From Porticoccaceae bacterium (GTDB lineage: Bacteria; Pseudomonadota; Gammaproteobacteria; Pseudomonadales; Porticoccaceae), in the NCBI GenBank assembly GCA_028822155.1, contig JAPKEJ010000006.1, positions 1-64,000 on the forward strand: DNA of 64,000 bases. The letters are read 5' to 3'. Below the pieces are notes generated by a model. It saw only the letters and a program-made list of their open reading frames with translations. It was not told where the DNA came from and did no database searches. The position numbers and the translations under genes are program-made. The first letter of the stretch is position 1. Every line of letters begins with the position of its first letter. Shown piece after piece: positions 12,678-23,473 of the stretch.

Positions 12678-13898
12678 TTATAGTCCCATCGCTAACTTAA
12701 TTAGTTCGTTTTTCACGACATTGAACTTGTTTAGCCTAGACATGCCCAGACTACGTAAAAATCTGAGTGGTAATTGGTCTGCAATAAATAGTTTATTAAA
12801 AGCTTCCATGAGTGCCATCGCCGCCAGATTGTCGGGTTTTCGCCGACGTTGGTAACGAGCCAAAATAAGCTTATCTCCAATATCGTTACCTCGACTTAGT
12901 GCCCTAACAAGCTCTTCCACTAAAACCTCTACATCTGAAAATCCCATATTAACGCCCTGGCCCGCTAGGGGATGTATGGAGTGCGCCGCATCGCCTACCA
13001 GCGCAATCCTCGGCATCACATAATCAATGGCATGACGTTGTATAAGAGGAAAACTAAATCGCTTATCTATCGCTAAAATATTACCTAAACAATACTCACT
13101 AGATTTAGAAAGCTCAGCACAAAATTGCTCATCACTAAGCGTCATAAGCGACTTGGCAATCGCTGACTCTTGAGACCACACAATAGAACTCCGGTGCAAG
13201 TCACCATTATTATTTAAAGGCAACAAGGCTAGGGGGCCCTTTTGCGTGAAGCATTGCCAAGCTGTTTGTTGATTAGAGTTTTGAGTTTCAATAGTCGTGA
13301 CTATCGCCTCTTGATGATAACTCCACTCTTTGGTCTCAACTTTAAAATGCTGCCGAACTTTTGAATTGGCACCATCGGCAGCTATCAATAATGCTGCGGT
13401 CAACCATCGATCATCATCAAGCTGAACACTAATGCTTTGGTCATTATTTTGGTAATCATAGATGGTTGCTGGGCAAATAAGGTCAACATTATCCAATGTC
13501 TTGATCTGGGTAAGAAGCGTTTGAACAATTACTGAATTTTCAACGATGTGCCCAAGATTCGGCTGGTGTATCGCGTGACAATCGAAGTCTATTCTACCTG
13601 TGCTCTCAGCATCCCATACCTGCATTGCCAAATACGGACTAGCGCGCAGCTGCTCTATATTGTGCCAAACTCCGCATGATTCCAGTATCTGACGAGATCT
13701 CTCAGTTACCGCAGCAACCCGAGGATCAAACACTTTGTTATCAAACGGTTTGCCAACGGTAGATTCTATCAAGGCAATTTTTAGAGGCCTATTTTGACTA
13801 GCGCATTGCACCTGGGCCAACAGGCAGGCCGCACTGGCACCGACCATGCCGGCACCAACAATTATAACGTCATAATCTTCTCCAACTAAGTCAGTCAT
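12678..13898 (-). CDS. ubiI: FAD-dependent ubiquinone biosynthesis hydroxylase (UbiI/VisC type)
   Basis: VIIVGAGMVGASAACLLAQ; ALVGDAAHSIHPLAGQGVNMGFSD. Confidence 0.88.
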   Translation of the reverse strand: MTDLVGEDYDVIIVGAGMVGASAACLLAQVQCASQNRPLKIALIESTVGKPFDNKVFDPRVAAVTERSRQILESCGVWHNIEQLRASPYLAMQVWDAESTGRIDFDCHAIHQPNLGHIVENSVIVQTLLTQIKTLDNVDLICPATIYDYQNNDQSISVQLDDDRWLTAALLIAADGANSKVRQHFKVETKEWSYHQEAIVTTIETQNSNQQTAWQCFTQKGPLALLPLNNNGDLHRSSIVWSQESAIAKSLMTLSDEQFCAELSKSSEYCLGNILAIDKRFSFPLIQRHAIDYVMPRIALVGDAAHSIHPLAGQGVNMGFSDVEVLVEELVRALSRGNDIGDKLILARYQRRRKPDNLAAMALMEAFNKLFIADQLPLRFLRSLGMSRLNKFNVVKNELIKLAMGL

Positions 13899-15177
13899 GT
13901 TTAGCCTCAGTATTTAGCATACCCATCCCGAATCTAGCGAAGCGCTGACGCAGCCCTGGTATTAGGTCCAAAGTGAGTAACCCAGAGTTTCGTCCTAGAG
14001 TGGTAAGCAACGATGAATGACCAAAGGATTTAGTTAAGCTATCGCTAAACATTAGAGTATTGCGTTGGTCACCCAACTGCTGCTGATAATATTCCTCTAA
14101 CACCTCTAAAGATCCAATAGATCGGCCGTTAATTCGCGCTCGCTGAACTGTAGACGCTAGAGTAGCAGCGTCGCGGAGAGATAGATTAAACCCCTGACCA
14201 GCAACCGGATGTAGGCTGTGGGCCGAATTTCCCATCAGTACGACGTTTTGTCGTACCTGTTCGCTCGCCAATCCTAACGACAAAGGATAGGAAACGCGCT
14301 CCCCTCCAATCTTCAATCGGCCAAGTCGATAACCGAAATTTTTCTGTAAGCTCTGGAGGAAATCAGCATTACTTGAAGCCATCAGCTGCTCAGCATTTTC
14401 AGTAGGCCGCGCCCAAACTAGAGCACTTCGATGCTGACCCTCATAGTCAGAAAGCGGCAACATCGCCATAGGTCCCTGATCGGTAAATCGCTCATAAGCG
14501 ATGCCATTATGCGCATTTTCAAGCCCGATATTGGCAATGATAGCAGTTTGATTGTAGGAAGTAGTGTCACTAAATATACCCAGTTTTTGGGCCGTCTGTG
14601 AGTCTGCTCCATCAGCAATTACCACTAACCCCGCCTTCACTAAGTGATTTTCTGATTCGCCATTAGACGTAGCGCCACGATGCAAGTCTAACTGCATGCC
14701 GGAAGATAGTGGTTTGAGTTTCGCGACCGCTGAATCCATCTGAACCTCAACACCAGAAAGGCTGAGCTGCTCAATGAGTACTGAACCCAACCAGCGGTTT
14801 TCAACTACATAACCAAGAGCCTCAACATTGGCGTCTTCCGCGGTCATGCGCGTCAAACCGCTGTGGCCTCGATCGCTAACATGAATTTGCTTTATTTCGG
14901 ACAGGTGTAACCGAAGCCTATCCCACAAGCCAACTGATTGATAAATTTTACGACTAGCCCAAGACAGCGCCGTAGATCTTGCATCAAAACTGGAGCTGTA
15001 ACTAGATTGAGTTCCTGAATGTAAGTTCATGGTCAGAGATTCAATCAGTAAAATCTTCAGTCCCGGCTGCTCAGCTAATAACAATGCCAAGCTAATACCT
15101 ACCATTCCTCCGCCGACGATAGCCACATCGAAACTGGCACATGGCCGTTCTAGTTGTTCGGTATTTTCCTGTGCCAT
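13891..15177 (-). CDS. ubiH: FAD-dependent 2-octaprenyl-6-methoxyphenol hydroxylase UbiH
   Basis: VAIVGGGMVGISLALLLAE; LMGNSAHSLHPVAGQGFNLSLRD; upstream pepP. Confidence 0.9.
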   Translation of the reverse strand: MAQENTEQLERPCASFDVAIVGGGMVGISLALLLAEQPGLKILLIESLTMNLHSGTQSSYSSSFDARSTALSWASRKIYQSVGLWDRLRLHLSEIKQIHVSDRGHSGLTRMTAEDANVEALGYVVENRWLGSVLIEQLSLSGVEVQMDSAVAKLKPLSSGMQLDLHRGATSNGESENHLVKAGLVVIADGADSQTAQKLGIFSDTTSYNQTAIIANIGLENAHNGIAYERFTDQGPMAMLPLSDYEGQHRSALVWARPTENAEQLMASSNADFLQSLQKNFGYRLGRLKIGGERVSYPLSLGLASEQVRQNVVLMGNSAHSLHPVAGQGFNLSLRDAATLASTVQRARINGRSIGSLEVLEEYYQQQLGDQRNTLMFSDSLTKSFGHSSLLTTLGRNSGLLTLDLIPGLRQRFARFGMGMLNTEAKHD

Positions 15178-15187
15178 CAGCTACTCA

Positions 15188-16501
15188 TTAAGTGGCCATT
15201 AAGGCTTCAATTTGGTCTCGGGCTTTTGGTACCCCAGCACTCATGATCTCATTACCTTCTTTAGTGACTACCACATCATCCTCGATACGCACGGCGATCC
15301 CGCGCCATTTTTTATCGACGTTAGTGTTATCCGGAGAGATATAAATTCCCGGCTCAATAGTTACTACCATGCCCGGTTCATAGACGCGCCACTTATTTTC
15401 AATCTTATAATCCCCAACATCATGAACATCCATACCCAACCAATGTCCTGCTCCATGCATATAAAATTCGCGATGAGCTTCCTCCGCAATTAATTCATCA
15501 ACATCGCCTTGCAAAATACCAAGCTCTACCAGACCTTGAGTAATCGCTCGTATCGTAGCTTCATTAGCTTTATTGTACTCAATGCCTGGGCCAATCACTT
15601 TAATGGCATCTTCCTGCGCGCGTAACACAACGTCATAAATTGCCGCTTGCGCATCGCTAAACTTGCCGTTAACTGGGAACGTACGGGTGATGTCAGCTGC
15701 ATAGTCTTGATACTCACATCCGGCATCAATGAGCACCAGATCTCCGTCTTTAAGCTTATCTATGTTTTCAATATAGTGCAGTATGCAACCATTTTTACCT
15801 CCACCAACAATGCTGGTATAGGCTGGGGCTGGAGCGCCAGAAATCATAAATTCATGCTCTATTTCCGCCTGCAAATGATATTCATATAACCCTGGGCGAC
15901 TTAATTTCATTGCACGGCAATGGGCACGGGCAGATATTTCCCCGGCCTTGCGCATAACTTTAATTTCTGGGGCGCTCTTAATTAATCTCATCTCATCAAC
16001 AAAATGGTCAAGATCGACAAACTCACTAGGTGGCAGTGCACCGCTGCCCCTTTGGCTGCGAACATCATTGACCCAAGCCATGAGGTGAGCATCAAAATCA
16101 GGATCCTTGCCAATTGCATAATAAAGACGGTCTTTACCTTCCAGTAGACCCGGCAGGATGTCATCAATGTCGCTAATAGGGAAAGCATCGTTAGCACCAA
16201 AGTTAGCCACGGCTCCGCTTGGGCCCTCTCGATAACCATCCCAAGTTTCTCGCAGCGGGTCTTTGTCTCGACAGAATAAGATCACCTCTCCTTGAGGTCG
16301 GCCCGGTATTAGCGCCATAACCGACTCTGGTTCAGGAAACCCAGAAAGGTAGGAAAGGGTTACGTTCTGTTTATATGGGTAGTGCGTATCTCTCGAGCGA
16401 ACTTTCTCAGGCGCCGACGCTATAATCGCAATGCTATTACTCTGCATTAGCGACATTAAGTCTTTTCTCCGAGCTGCATATTCTTTATTAGTAATCGTCA
16501 T
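15188..16501 (-). CDS. pepP: Xaa-Pro aminopeptidase
   Basis: M24 metallopeptidase: DAGCEYQDYAADITRTFPVNGKF; HGAGHWLGMDVHDVG. Confidence 0.96.
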   Translation of the reverse strand: MTITNKEYAARRKDLMSLMQSNSIAIIASAPEKVRSRDTHYPYKQNVTLSYLSGFPEPESVMALIPGRPQGEVILFCRDKDPLRETWDGYREGPSGAVANFGANDAFPISDIDDILPGLLEGKDRLYYAIGKDPDFDAHLMAWVNDVRSQRGSGALPPSEFVDLDHFVDEMRLIKSAPEIKVMRKAGEISARAHCRAMKLSRPGLYEYHLQAEIEHEFMISGAPAPAYTSIVGGGKNGCILHYIENIDKLKDGDLVLIDAGCEYQDYAADITRTFPVNGKFSDAQAAIYDVVLRAQEDAIKVIGPGIEYNKANEATIRAITQGLVELGILQGDVDELIAEEAHREFYMHGAGHWLGMDVHDVGDYKIENKWRVYEPGMVVTIEPGIYISPDNTNVDKKWRGIAVRIEDDVVVTKEGNEIMSAGVPKARDQIEALMAT

Positions 16502-16535
16502 ATAGGCTACCTGCGCTGTTTTTTATATTGCTAAG

Positions 16536-17081
16536 TTAATGGATAGTAGGCTCAAGGTCAGCCTTCAGTTCAGGATGCAAGTCGGTGAAAATGACCTGAA
16601 CAGCTATACGTATATATTCAACTAATTCGGTGTAATCGCGCTCACCTTCATCCTCAGCTTCAAAATCCACCGAAATTTGTCCAATGGCAGCAAGATCATC
16701 TAAGGCTTCTTTACCTTCATCTGTAATTTCAAAGTTACTTTCCATGCCTTCAGCCAATCCAGAAATATAATTACTAGCCCATTCCCCAACAGCACTCAAA
16801 CGCTCGCCCAGAGGTAATTCATCTTCAGGCAGCAAAGGCTGAAAGAGAAATGAGACATCTTCTAAATTACTTAAAGATGATTCAAAAAAATCTCGCAGTG
16901 CTGGCTCTGCTGCTTCACACTGCTCATCAGAAAGGGTAAGCCAGTCGGACGACGTCTCAATTAAATTTTCAATATCCACCGCCCCACAGGTCAAGCGCCC
17001 GCAGAGAAAGCCATGAAAGGCAGAAGGACTCGCTGTTATTTTAACGGCATAAAACAAGTCTTCAAGCTGATCAAACGTCAC
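16536..17081 (-). CDS. YgfB/YecA UPF0149 family protein
   Basis: AFHGFLCGRLTCG and acidic composition; position upstream of pepP. Confidence 0.9.
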   Translation of the reverse strand: MTFDQLEDLFYAVKITASPSAFHGFLCGRLTCGAVDIENLIETSSDWLTLSDEQCEAAEPALRDFFESSLSNLEDVSFLFQPLLPEDELPLGERLSAVGEWASNYISGLAEGMESNFEITDEGKEALDDLAAIGQISVDFEAEDEGERDYTELVEYIRIAVQVIFTDLHPELKADLEPTIH

Positions 17082-17242
17082 ATCAATACCCCTTTAGTTT
17101 AGCCTTGCATTCTAACATTCTTAGTATAAGGGTGCATCTGCGTTTCGTATAATCTTATCATCTTGTAATTGACCATCCCCCTGACAATGCCTATAGTTAT
17201 ACGGTTTTAGTCCCCTTTCTTTGCCGCGGTAAGTTTTCAGCC

Positions 17243-17446
17243 ATGACCGATAATGATAATTTTGAACAAAATCTAGACCGTTTGATCGAGCTCTGCCAGC
17301 AACTCAAGCGAGACAACCAAGCGTTGCGCAATCGCGAAGTTGGTTTACTTGGGGAGCGCAGCCAACTTATGAAAAAAAATGAGATGGCGAAGCAAAAAGT
17401 TGAGACTATGATTAATCGCTTACAAGCCTTAAGTGCAGAGCAATGA
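17243..17446 (+). CDS. small coiled-coil protein, TIGR02449/ZapB-like
   Basis: 67 aa coiled coil immediately upstream of zapA. Confidence 0.85.
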   Translation: MTDNDNFEQNLDRLIELCQQLKRDNQALRNREVGLLGERSQLMKKNEMAKQKVETMINRLQALSAEQ

Positions 17447-17742
17447 TGGCAAATATTTCATTAAAAATTCGTATTCTTGACAAAGAATATCAAGTTAATT
17501 GTGCTCCCGAAGAGCGCGAAGGGCTTGAGTACTCCGCCAGAATGTTAAATGAAAAAATGGAAGAGATTCGACAAGGTTCCCAAATTATTGGCTTAGAGCG
17601 TATCGCCGTTATGGCTGCACTTAACCTGGCTCATGACTTAATTCGAACCGAGAACGCCGCGCAGAAAAATACAGAGGCATCTGGAGTCTTAAACTCGATG
17701 AACTCCAAATTAAACTCTGTCCTCTCCGATTTGACTAATTGA
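17443..17742 (+). CDS. zapA: cell division protein ZapA
   Basis: ISLKIRILDKEYQVNCAPEEREGLEYSARMLNEKM; adjacent to 6S RNA. Confidence 0.93.
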   Translation: MMANISLKIRILDKEYQVNCAPEEREGLEYSARMLNEKMEEIRQGSQIIGLERIAVMAALNLAHDLIRTENAAQKNTEASGVLNSMNSKLNSVLSDLTN

Positions 17743-17838
17743 TCGAACAACACCGCTAATGCAACCACCTGCGTAGTAAAAAAAGTTATTAATCTCTATT
17801 GTTGCCGCTATTTTTAACGGATGCTCTGTTATAATGGT

Positions 17839-18004
17839 GGTGCCTGAGGTGTTTGCCAGCCAAGAAGTCCCTGAGCCGATAATTATTATCCGGCTTCTTT
17901 CTGTCAACATTGTTGTGCAATTCCGTGCGTCGGAAAGCCTGATATGTTGCGAAAGTCGCCAACTTGAACTCTTCGGTTCAAGGCCACGTTGGCAGCGGCA
18001 CCCT
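17839..18004 (+). ncRNA. ssrS: 6S RNA
   Basis: AAGTCCCTGAGCCGATA motif, CTTGAACTCTTCGGTTCAAGG 3' hairpin, closing stem GGTGCC(17839-17844)/GGCACC(17997-18002); -10 TATAAT at 17830-17835; zapA-ssrS-fthC synteny. Confidence 0.92.
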
Positions 18005-18030
18005 GGGGTTTTATTATAGGTAGAAAGAAA

Positions 18031-18621
18031 ATGGATAGTGGCGAAATTCGAAGCCAGTTACGTTCCAAGCGACGGTCGCTGACAGACCAACAGCAGCAGT
18101 TTGCCGCACAGCATATGTCATCCCTAATGCAAAGAGAGTCACCTTTTACCTCTGGCACACGTATTGGCGTATACCTTGCTAATGATGGCGAAATAGATCC
18201 TTCACTGCTTGTGTCCAAGGTCAGATCGGCAGGTTGCTACTGTTTTTTACCCGTTATAGATCCCCGCGGCACTAATTGCCTCTACTTTGCGCGGTACGAT
18301 TCCGATACTGAATTAGCGACTAATCGTTATGGTATTTTGGAGCCGGTAGCGAAGCAATCAACTATGCTTTCGGCCAAAGATCTTGATATCTTATTGATGC
18401 CTCTAGTGGCCTTTGATCGAGAAGGTACGAGGATGGGTATGGGGGGTGGGTTTTACGATCGCTCACTGTCATTTATGGCGGAATCAGTCCATACAAAACC
18501 CATATTGATTGGCTTAGCTCATAGTTGTCAAGAAACGCCCCATCTTATCCGCCAGCATTGGGATATTCCACTACATCTGATAGCCACTGAAAAAGAGATA
18601 GTATGCGTAAAACAAAAATAA
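18031..18621 (+). CDS. 5-formyltetrahydrofolate cyclo-ligase (ORF track starts at 17989 with TTG inside 6S RNA; ATG at 18031 preferred)
   Basis: GMGGGFYDRSLSF motif; downstream of 6S RNA. Confidence 0.93.
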   Translation: MDSGEIRSQLRSKRRSLTDQQQQFAAQHMSSLMQRESPFTSGTRIGVYLANDGEIDPSLLVSKVRSAGCYCFLPVIDPRGTNCLYFARYDSDTELATNRYGILEPVAKQSTMLSAKDLDILLMPLVAFDREGTRMGMGGGFYDRSLSFMAESVHTKPILIGLAHSCQETPHLIRQHWDIPLHLIATEKEIVCVKQK

Positions 18622-20012
18622 TTTGCACGATTGGGCCGGTCACTGAATCCATAGAAATGTTGGAGAAACTGGCCTCAGCAGGAATGAATATAGCACGGCT
18701 AAACATGTCTCATGGTGATCATGAGTCTCACGCTAAAATCATACGATCTATCCAGACGCTCAACAAGAAATTAGATCATCCAGTGGCTATTTTACTTGAT
18801 ACTCAGGGGCCTGAAATTCGTACAGGAGACATGGCTGACGATTTACATCTTAATGAAGGTGACACCATCTCTATCGTTGCTCGTGGCGCAGAGAACGTGG
18901 AAGAATCTTCTATCCACATAAATTATGATGATCTTATTAATGATGTAGATATTGGTGACACCATCACTGTAGATAACGGTCTTATCAACCTTGAAGTTCT
19001 GGCAAAGCAAGATCGCGTGATGCAGGTTAAAGTGATTGATGGCGGTCTGTTAAAAAGTAAGCGTCACGTTAACTTACCGGGGATCAGAGTTAATTTGCCC
19101 GCCATCACTGAAAAAGACCGCCGTGATATCGAATTTGGCACAGAGCAAGGCGTCGATTTTATCGCCCTTTCCTTTGTACGAGAGGCCGCTGATATTCACC
19201 AATTGCGAGAATTACTAGGCGAGAGATCTGAGAAAATTAAGATTATCGCTAAGTTAGAAGATCAAGAAGCAATTACCAATATGGTCGAGATTATTGAGGC
19301 TGCTGACGGCATTATGGTGGCTCGGGGTGACTTGGGTGTTGAGATTCCGTTAGAGGTTTTGCCACGCGTTCAACGGCGTATCATTCGTACCTGCGCAGAG
19401 ATGGGAAAACGAGTTATCGTGGCAACCCATATGCTGGAGTCGATGATTCAAAATCCCATACCAACTCGTGCCGAAGTAACTGATGTAGCTAATGCTGTCT
19501 ATGAAGAAGCCGATGCAATTATGCTGTCAGGCGAAACCACTGTTGGAAAGTATCCAGTTAAGTGCGTTGAGATTCTCGATCGAATTGCCAGATCCACTGA
19601 AAGCAGCCGTGGACTGCTGTTTACAGACAATTTGATTATCGACAACGATAAGCAGCAGATCGCCAAAGCGGCTGTTACTTTGGCTGAATCTATCTCTGCC
19701 AAGGCCATTATTGTGCCCACTCGCCGAGGCCGAATGGCGAATCGGGTGACAAACTGCCACCCCCAGAAATCTATAATTTGTGCATTTACTGACAATAGCC
19801 TAACAATGCGCCAACTGATGTTGAATCGAAATGTCTTGAGCTATCAGATTACATTTAGTGAGGATCCTGAAAAAACTCTCGCAGCGGCGGCGGCAATAAT
19901 GCTTCAGCGAAATGATTTTTCTGCAGATGATCCTGTCGTGGTTATTTCAGATGCATTGGCTGGATCAGGCTTTGAGGCAATTCAGATACGTAAAATTTCT
20001 GACCTACTTTGA
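18603..20012 (+). CDS. pyk: pyruvate kinase
   Basis: MRKTKIICTIGPVTES; IMVARGDLGVEIP; MLESMI. Confidence 0.97.
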   Translation: MRKTKIICTIGPVTESIEMLEKLASAGMNIARLNMSHGDHESHAKIIRSIQTLNKKLDHPVAILLDTQGPEIRTGDMADDLHLNEGDTISIVARGAENVEESSIHINYDDLINDVDIGDTITVDNGLINLEVLAKQDRVMQVKVIDGGLLKSKRHVNLPGIRVNLPAITEKDRRDIEFGTEQGVDFIALSFVREAADIHQLRELLGERSEKIKIIAKLEDQEAITNMVEIIEAADGIMVARGDLGVEIPLEVLPRVQRRIIRTCAEMGKRVIVATHMLESMIQNPIPTRAEVTDVANAVYEEADAIMLSGETTVGKYPVKCVEILDRIARSTESSRGLLFTDNLIIDNDKQQIAKAAVTLAESISAKAIIVPTRRGRMANRVTNCHPQKSIICAFTDNSLTMRQLMLNRNVLSYQITFSEDPEKTLAAAAAIMLQRNDFSADDPVVVISDALAGSGFEAIQIRKISDLL

Positions 20013-20037
20013 CCTAGATTAAGTTCGATGATAGCCG

Positions 20038-21552
20038 CTAACTGCTAAGAAAAATCTGGTACGCCTCGTTATGTGTCTCGTCTTCGTAACGGTACCCTAG
20101 CTCATCCAAAAAACGCTTGACCTCGAGTCCGTCTTGCTCAGATGCCTGAAATCCAACGAGCACTTTACCAAATGCCGATCCATGGTTACGGTAATGGAAC
20201 ATTGAAATATTTAGCCCACTACCCAACTCAATTAGAAAATTAGCTAAAGCACTGGGACGCTCCGGGAACTCAAATCGAAATACCTGTTCTTCGCCTACCT
20301 GTGGTGAGCGGCCGCCAACCATATGTCGTATATGAGATTTAGCTATTTCGCTATCAGTTAGATCAGAAACTGGATAGCCTTTTCCCACCAGTTCATTAAC
20401 CAGATCAAATCGATCGCCATCGTCGGACACCTTTACGCCAACATAAATTTGCGCCTGCTGAGAATCACTATATCGATAATTGAACTCAGATATAGTGCGT
20501 CGTCCAATCGCTTTGCAAAAGTTTCTAAAACTACCCGGTTTCTCGTCTAAGGTAACCGCCAAAATAGCTTCGCGTTTCTCACCAATTTCTGTACGTTCAG
20601 AAATATAGCGCAAGCGATCAAAATCAATATTTGCTCCACACTGAACTGCCACTAAAGTCTGACCTTGGACACCACTTTGCTCTACATATTTTTTCAGCCC
20701 AGCAGCGCCCATCGCACCAGAGGGTTCACAGATAGCCCGAGTATCGTTATAGACATCTTTGATTGCTGCGCAAATTTCATCAGTGGTAACCGTAATCACT
20801 TCATCAACCAGATCCTTGAGAATTCGGAATGTTTCTGTGCCCACCTGTGCAACCGCAGTGCCGTCAGCAAAGATACCGACTTCTTTTAACTTTACCGGTC
20901 GCCCCGCTTTCATAGCGGCATCTAAACAGGCCGCATCATCAGATTCTACGGCGATCACCTTCACACCTGGACGAACATATTTCACATAGGCCGCGATTCC
21001 AGCACATAGACCACCACCGCCAACTGCAACAAAAATAACATCCAAATCTCCAGGTAACTGACGCAAAATCTCCATGCCGACTGTGCCCTGTCCTGCAATA
21101 ATGTCGGGATCATCAAACGGATGGATATAAGTCAGCCCCTGCTCGGCAACAAGTTGATTAGCATGGTCTGCTGCCGCATTATAATTGTCACCGAACAAAA
21201 TAACCTTTGCCCCCCAACCACGCACCGCATCAACCTTAATAAGCGGCGTTGTTTTGGGCATAACAATAGTCGCATTGATACCCATCTTCTGTGCTGCTAG
21301 GGCTAGCCCCTGAGCGTGATTTCCTGCCGAAGCGGCGATCACCCCCTTTGCCAGTTCCACTTTAGATAATTGTCGTAACTTGTTGTAAGCGCCACGAAGC
21401 TTGAAAGAAAAAACTGGTTGTAAGTCTTCGCGCTTCAATAGAATAGTATTATTTAGCCGCTTTGAAAGCAGCGGGGCAGCATCTACGGGCGTTTCTATCG
21501 CCAAATCGTAGATACGGGCATCGAGAATCTTTTTAACGTACTTCTGCGGCAT
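20038..21552 (-). CDS. ilvA: threonine ammonia-lyase, biosynthetic
   Basis: LKREDLQPVFSFKLRGAYNK; GGGGLCAG; C-terminal ACT-like domains. Confidence 0.97.
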   Translation of the reverse strand: MPQKYVKKILDARIYDLAIETPVDAAPLLSKRLNNTILLKREDLQPVFSFKLRGAYNKLRQLSKVELAKGVIAASAGNHAQGLALAAQKMGINATIVMPKTTPLIKVDAVRGWGAKVILFGDNYNAAADHANQLVAEQGLTYIHPFDDPDIIAGQGTVGMEILRQLPGDLDVIFVAVGGGGLCAGIAAYVKYVRPGVKVIAVESDDAACLDAAMKAGRPVKLKEVGIFADGTAVAQVGTETFRILKDLVDEVITVTTDEICAAIKDVYNDTRAICEPSGAMGAAGLKKYVEQSGVQGQTLVAVQCGANIDFDRLRYISERTEIGEKREAILAVTLDEKPGSFRNFCKAIGRRTISEFNYRYSDSQQAQIYVGVKVSDDGDRFDLVNELVGKGYPVSDLTDSEIAKSHIRHMVGGRSPQVGEEQVFRFEFPERPSALANFLIELGSGLNISMFHYRNHGSAFGKVLVGFQASEQDGLEVKRFLDELGYRYEDETHNEAYQIFLSS

Positions 21553-21597
21553 GACTAACCCAAATTATTAATCAAAGACGCAATGGTAAGTTGATAT

Positions 21598-21642
21598 GGG
21601 TCTTTACGCCAGCGCCTTATTTTGATGCTAGCGTAAAGACCC
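21598..21642. repeat. large perfect inverted repeat between ilvA and rpiA
   Basis: GGGTCTTTACGC (21598-21609) / GCGTAAAGACCC (21631-21642), 12 bp arms. Confidence 0.9.
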
Positions 21643-21730
21643 CCAATGTCAGCGACGATTCTGATTTATAAAATAAATCACCGTATACTTATCATAGGCT
21701 TTTCGGCACCCTAATTTTGTGGAGTATTAA

Positions 21731-22411
21731 ATGAATCAAGATCAACTTAAAGAGGCGGTAGCTCAGGCTGCTGTCGATTATGTCGTTGCAAAAATTGAAT
21801 CGGATAGTATCGTCGGTATAGGCACTGGCTCTACGGCAAATTGTTTCATTGATCTGATAGCTCAACACAAGCATAAATTTCTGGCCACCGTAGCTAGCTC
21901 AGAGGGTTCTGCCGCGCGTTTGCGTAATCACGGTATTCAGGTTTTTGAATTAAATTCCGTCTCTGAAGTCACTATATATGTCGATGGCGCAGACGAAGCT
22001 AATCCGCGCCTAGAGCTAATTAAAGGCGGTGGCGCTGCCCTAACTCGCGAGAAAATTGTGACCGCAGTGGCTAATGAATTTGTCTGTATTGCTGACGAGA
22101 GTAAATGGGTCAAAAACTTAGGTACCTTCCCTCTCCCAGTTGAAGTCATTCCAATGGCCCGAAGTTATGTTGCCCGAGAACTAGTTAAACTTGGAGGAGA
22201 CCCCGTGTGGCGGGAGAACGTTATCACTGACAATGGAAACCTAATACTCGATGTACATCACCTCCATCCGATAGGCTCTGCTTGTGAGTTAGAGGAAAAA
22301 ATTAATCAGATTACCGGCGTTGTCACCAATGGTTTATTTGCTCTAAAACCTGCCGATGTTTTATTTTTGGCGACCCAACAGGGAATTATCACTCATTACC
22401 CTGCACACTAG
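21731..22411 (+). CDS. rpiA: ribose-5-phosphate isomerase A
   Basis: [40 protein letters not shown]. Confidence 0.97.
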   Translation: MNQDQLKEAVAQAAVDYVVAKIESDSIVGIGTGSTANCFIDLIAQHKHKFLATVASSEGSAARLRNHGIQVFELNSVSEVTIYVDGADEANPRLELIKGGGAALTREKIVTAVANEFVCIADESKWVKNLGTFPLPVEVIPMARSYVARELVKLGGDPVWRENVITDNGNLILDVHHLHPIGSACELEEKINQITGVVTNGLFALKPADVLFLATQQGIITHYPAH

Positions 22412-22417
22412 ACGATA

Positions 22418-23473
22418 CTAGCCTTTAGACATAAGTTCTCGTAAATCAATGATCGCCGCATTAGCACGACTGATATAGGAAGCCATCACCAAGGAATGAT
22501 TAGCCAGCAAACCAAAGCCTTCGCCATTAACAATCATTGGTGAGCGAAGTGGTCTTTGTGTCATTTCAAGCTCTCGAATGATTTGTTGTAGGCTTGCGAT
22601 GGCATTTTTTTTTGCCAGCACATCTCCGAAATCAACTTCAACGGCTTTTAAAAAATGAACTAAGGCCCACGAGGTACCTCTCGCCTCATAGAACACATTA
22701 TCTATTTGCCACCAGCTAGTTTTAACCACTAATTCGTGAGGTGACGCTGTAGACTGCCGAGCGCCCAAGCTTCCAGAAAGATTAGTGTTGATGCGCCGTT
22801 GACCGACGCTAGCTGCTAGACGTTGGGATAAACTACCCAACCGCTTTTCAACAGTGCCCAACCAATAACGCAAATTATCCGCTCTAGCGTAAAATTGCGC
22901 GTTAAAGGCCTCCTCATCACTCAGGCGCTCCAGATAAGAGGCTACGTAATTGCGACCTTCTCTGTACTCCCGCTCAGGCCAGGGTGCTGCCCAACGCACA
23001 TGGTCAACGTTAAATCGTGGCTCGGCCATAGATAGATCAGAATCCTCTGCAGACTGTGATTGTGAGCGGCTAAAAGACTCTCTCATCGCCTTACTGAGAT
23101 CTCTAACTTGAATCATTACGCCATATTCCCAGCTCGGCTGATTATCCATCCAAATGCCTGGCGGCATAATATCGTTACTCAGATAACCGCCGGGCTTATC
23201 TAGCAAAACATCGACTACTTTAATTAAAGCACTAGTCGTGGTTTCACCGATGACAATCTCGGTATTAGATTTTACTTGGATATTGAATTCAACAGGCTCT
23301 TGACTCCAGTACCAGCCTAAAAGCAGCAACAAGAGAAGAGCAAGTAACGTGATGTATAAGCCAACACGTAATTTAGGAGGGGCATTTTTGCCAATATAAT
23401 CTTCAGACAATGTTTCACCAGCACCACTAAAAAATCGTCGCCATGCGGTTATTATTTTTTTGGAAGCAAACAT
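22418..23473 (-). CDS. DUF2333 family membrane protein
   Basis: N-terminal TM then conserved WxxDNVFYEARGTSWALVHFLKAVEVDF. Confidence 0.82.
   Translation of the reverse strand: MFASKKIITAWRRFFSGAGETLSEDYIGKNAPPKLRVGLYITLLALLLLLLLGWYWSQEPVEFNIQVKSNTEIVIGETTTSALIKVVDVLLDKPGGYLSNDIMPPGIWMDNQPSWEYGVMIQVRDLSKAMRESFSRSQSQSAEDSDLSMAEPRFNVDHVRWAAPWPEREYREGRNYVASYLERLSDEEAFNAQFYARADNLRYWLGTVEKRLGSLSQRLAASVGQRRINTNLSGSLGARQSTASPHELVVKTSWWQIDNVFYEARGTSWALVHFLKAVEVDFGDVLAKKNAIASLQQIIRELEMTQRPLRSPMIVNGEGFGLLANHSLVMASYISRANAAIIDLRELMSKG

Noticed and set aside
17710-18218. ORFs overlapping the zapA-fthC spacer on both strands
   Set aside because: Region is explained by 6S RNA; the short ORFs are incidental
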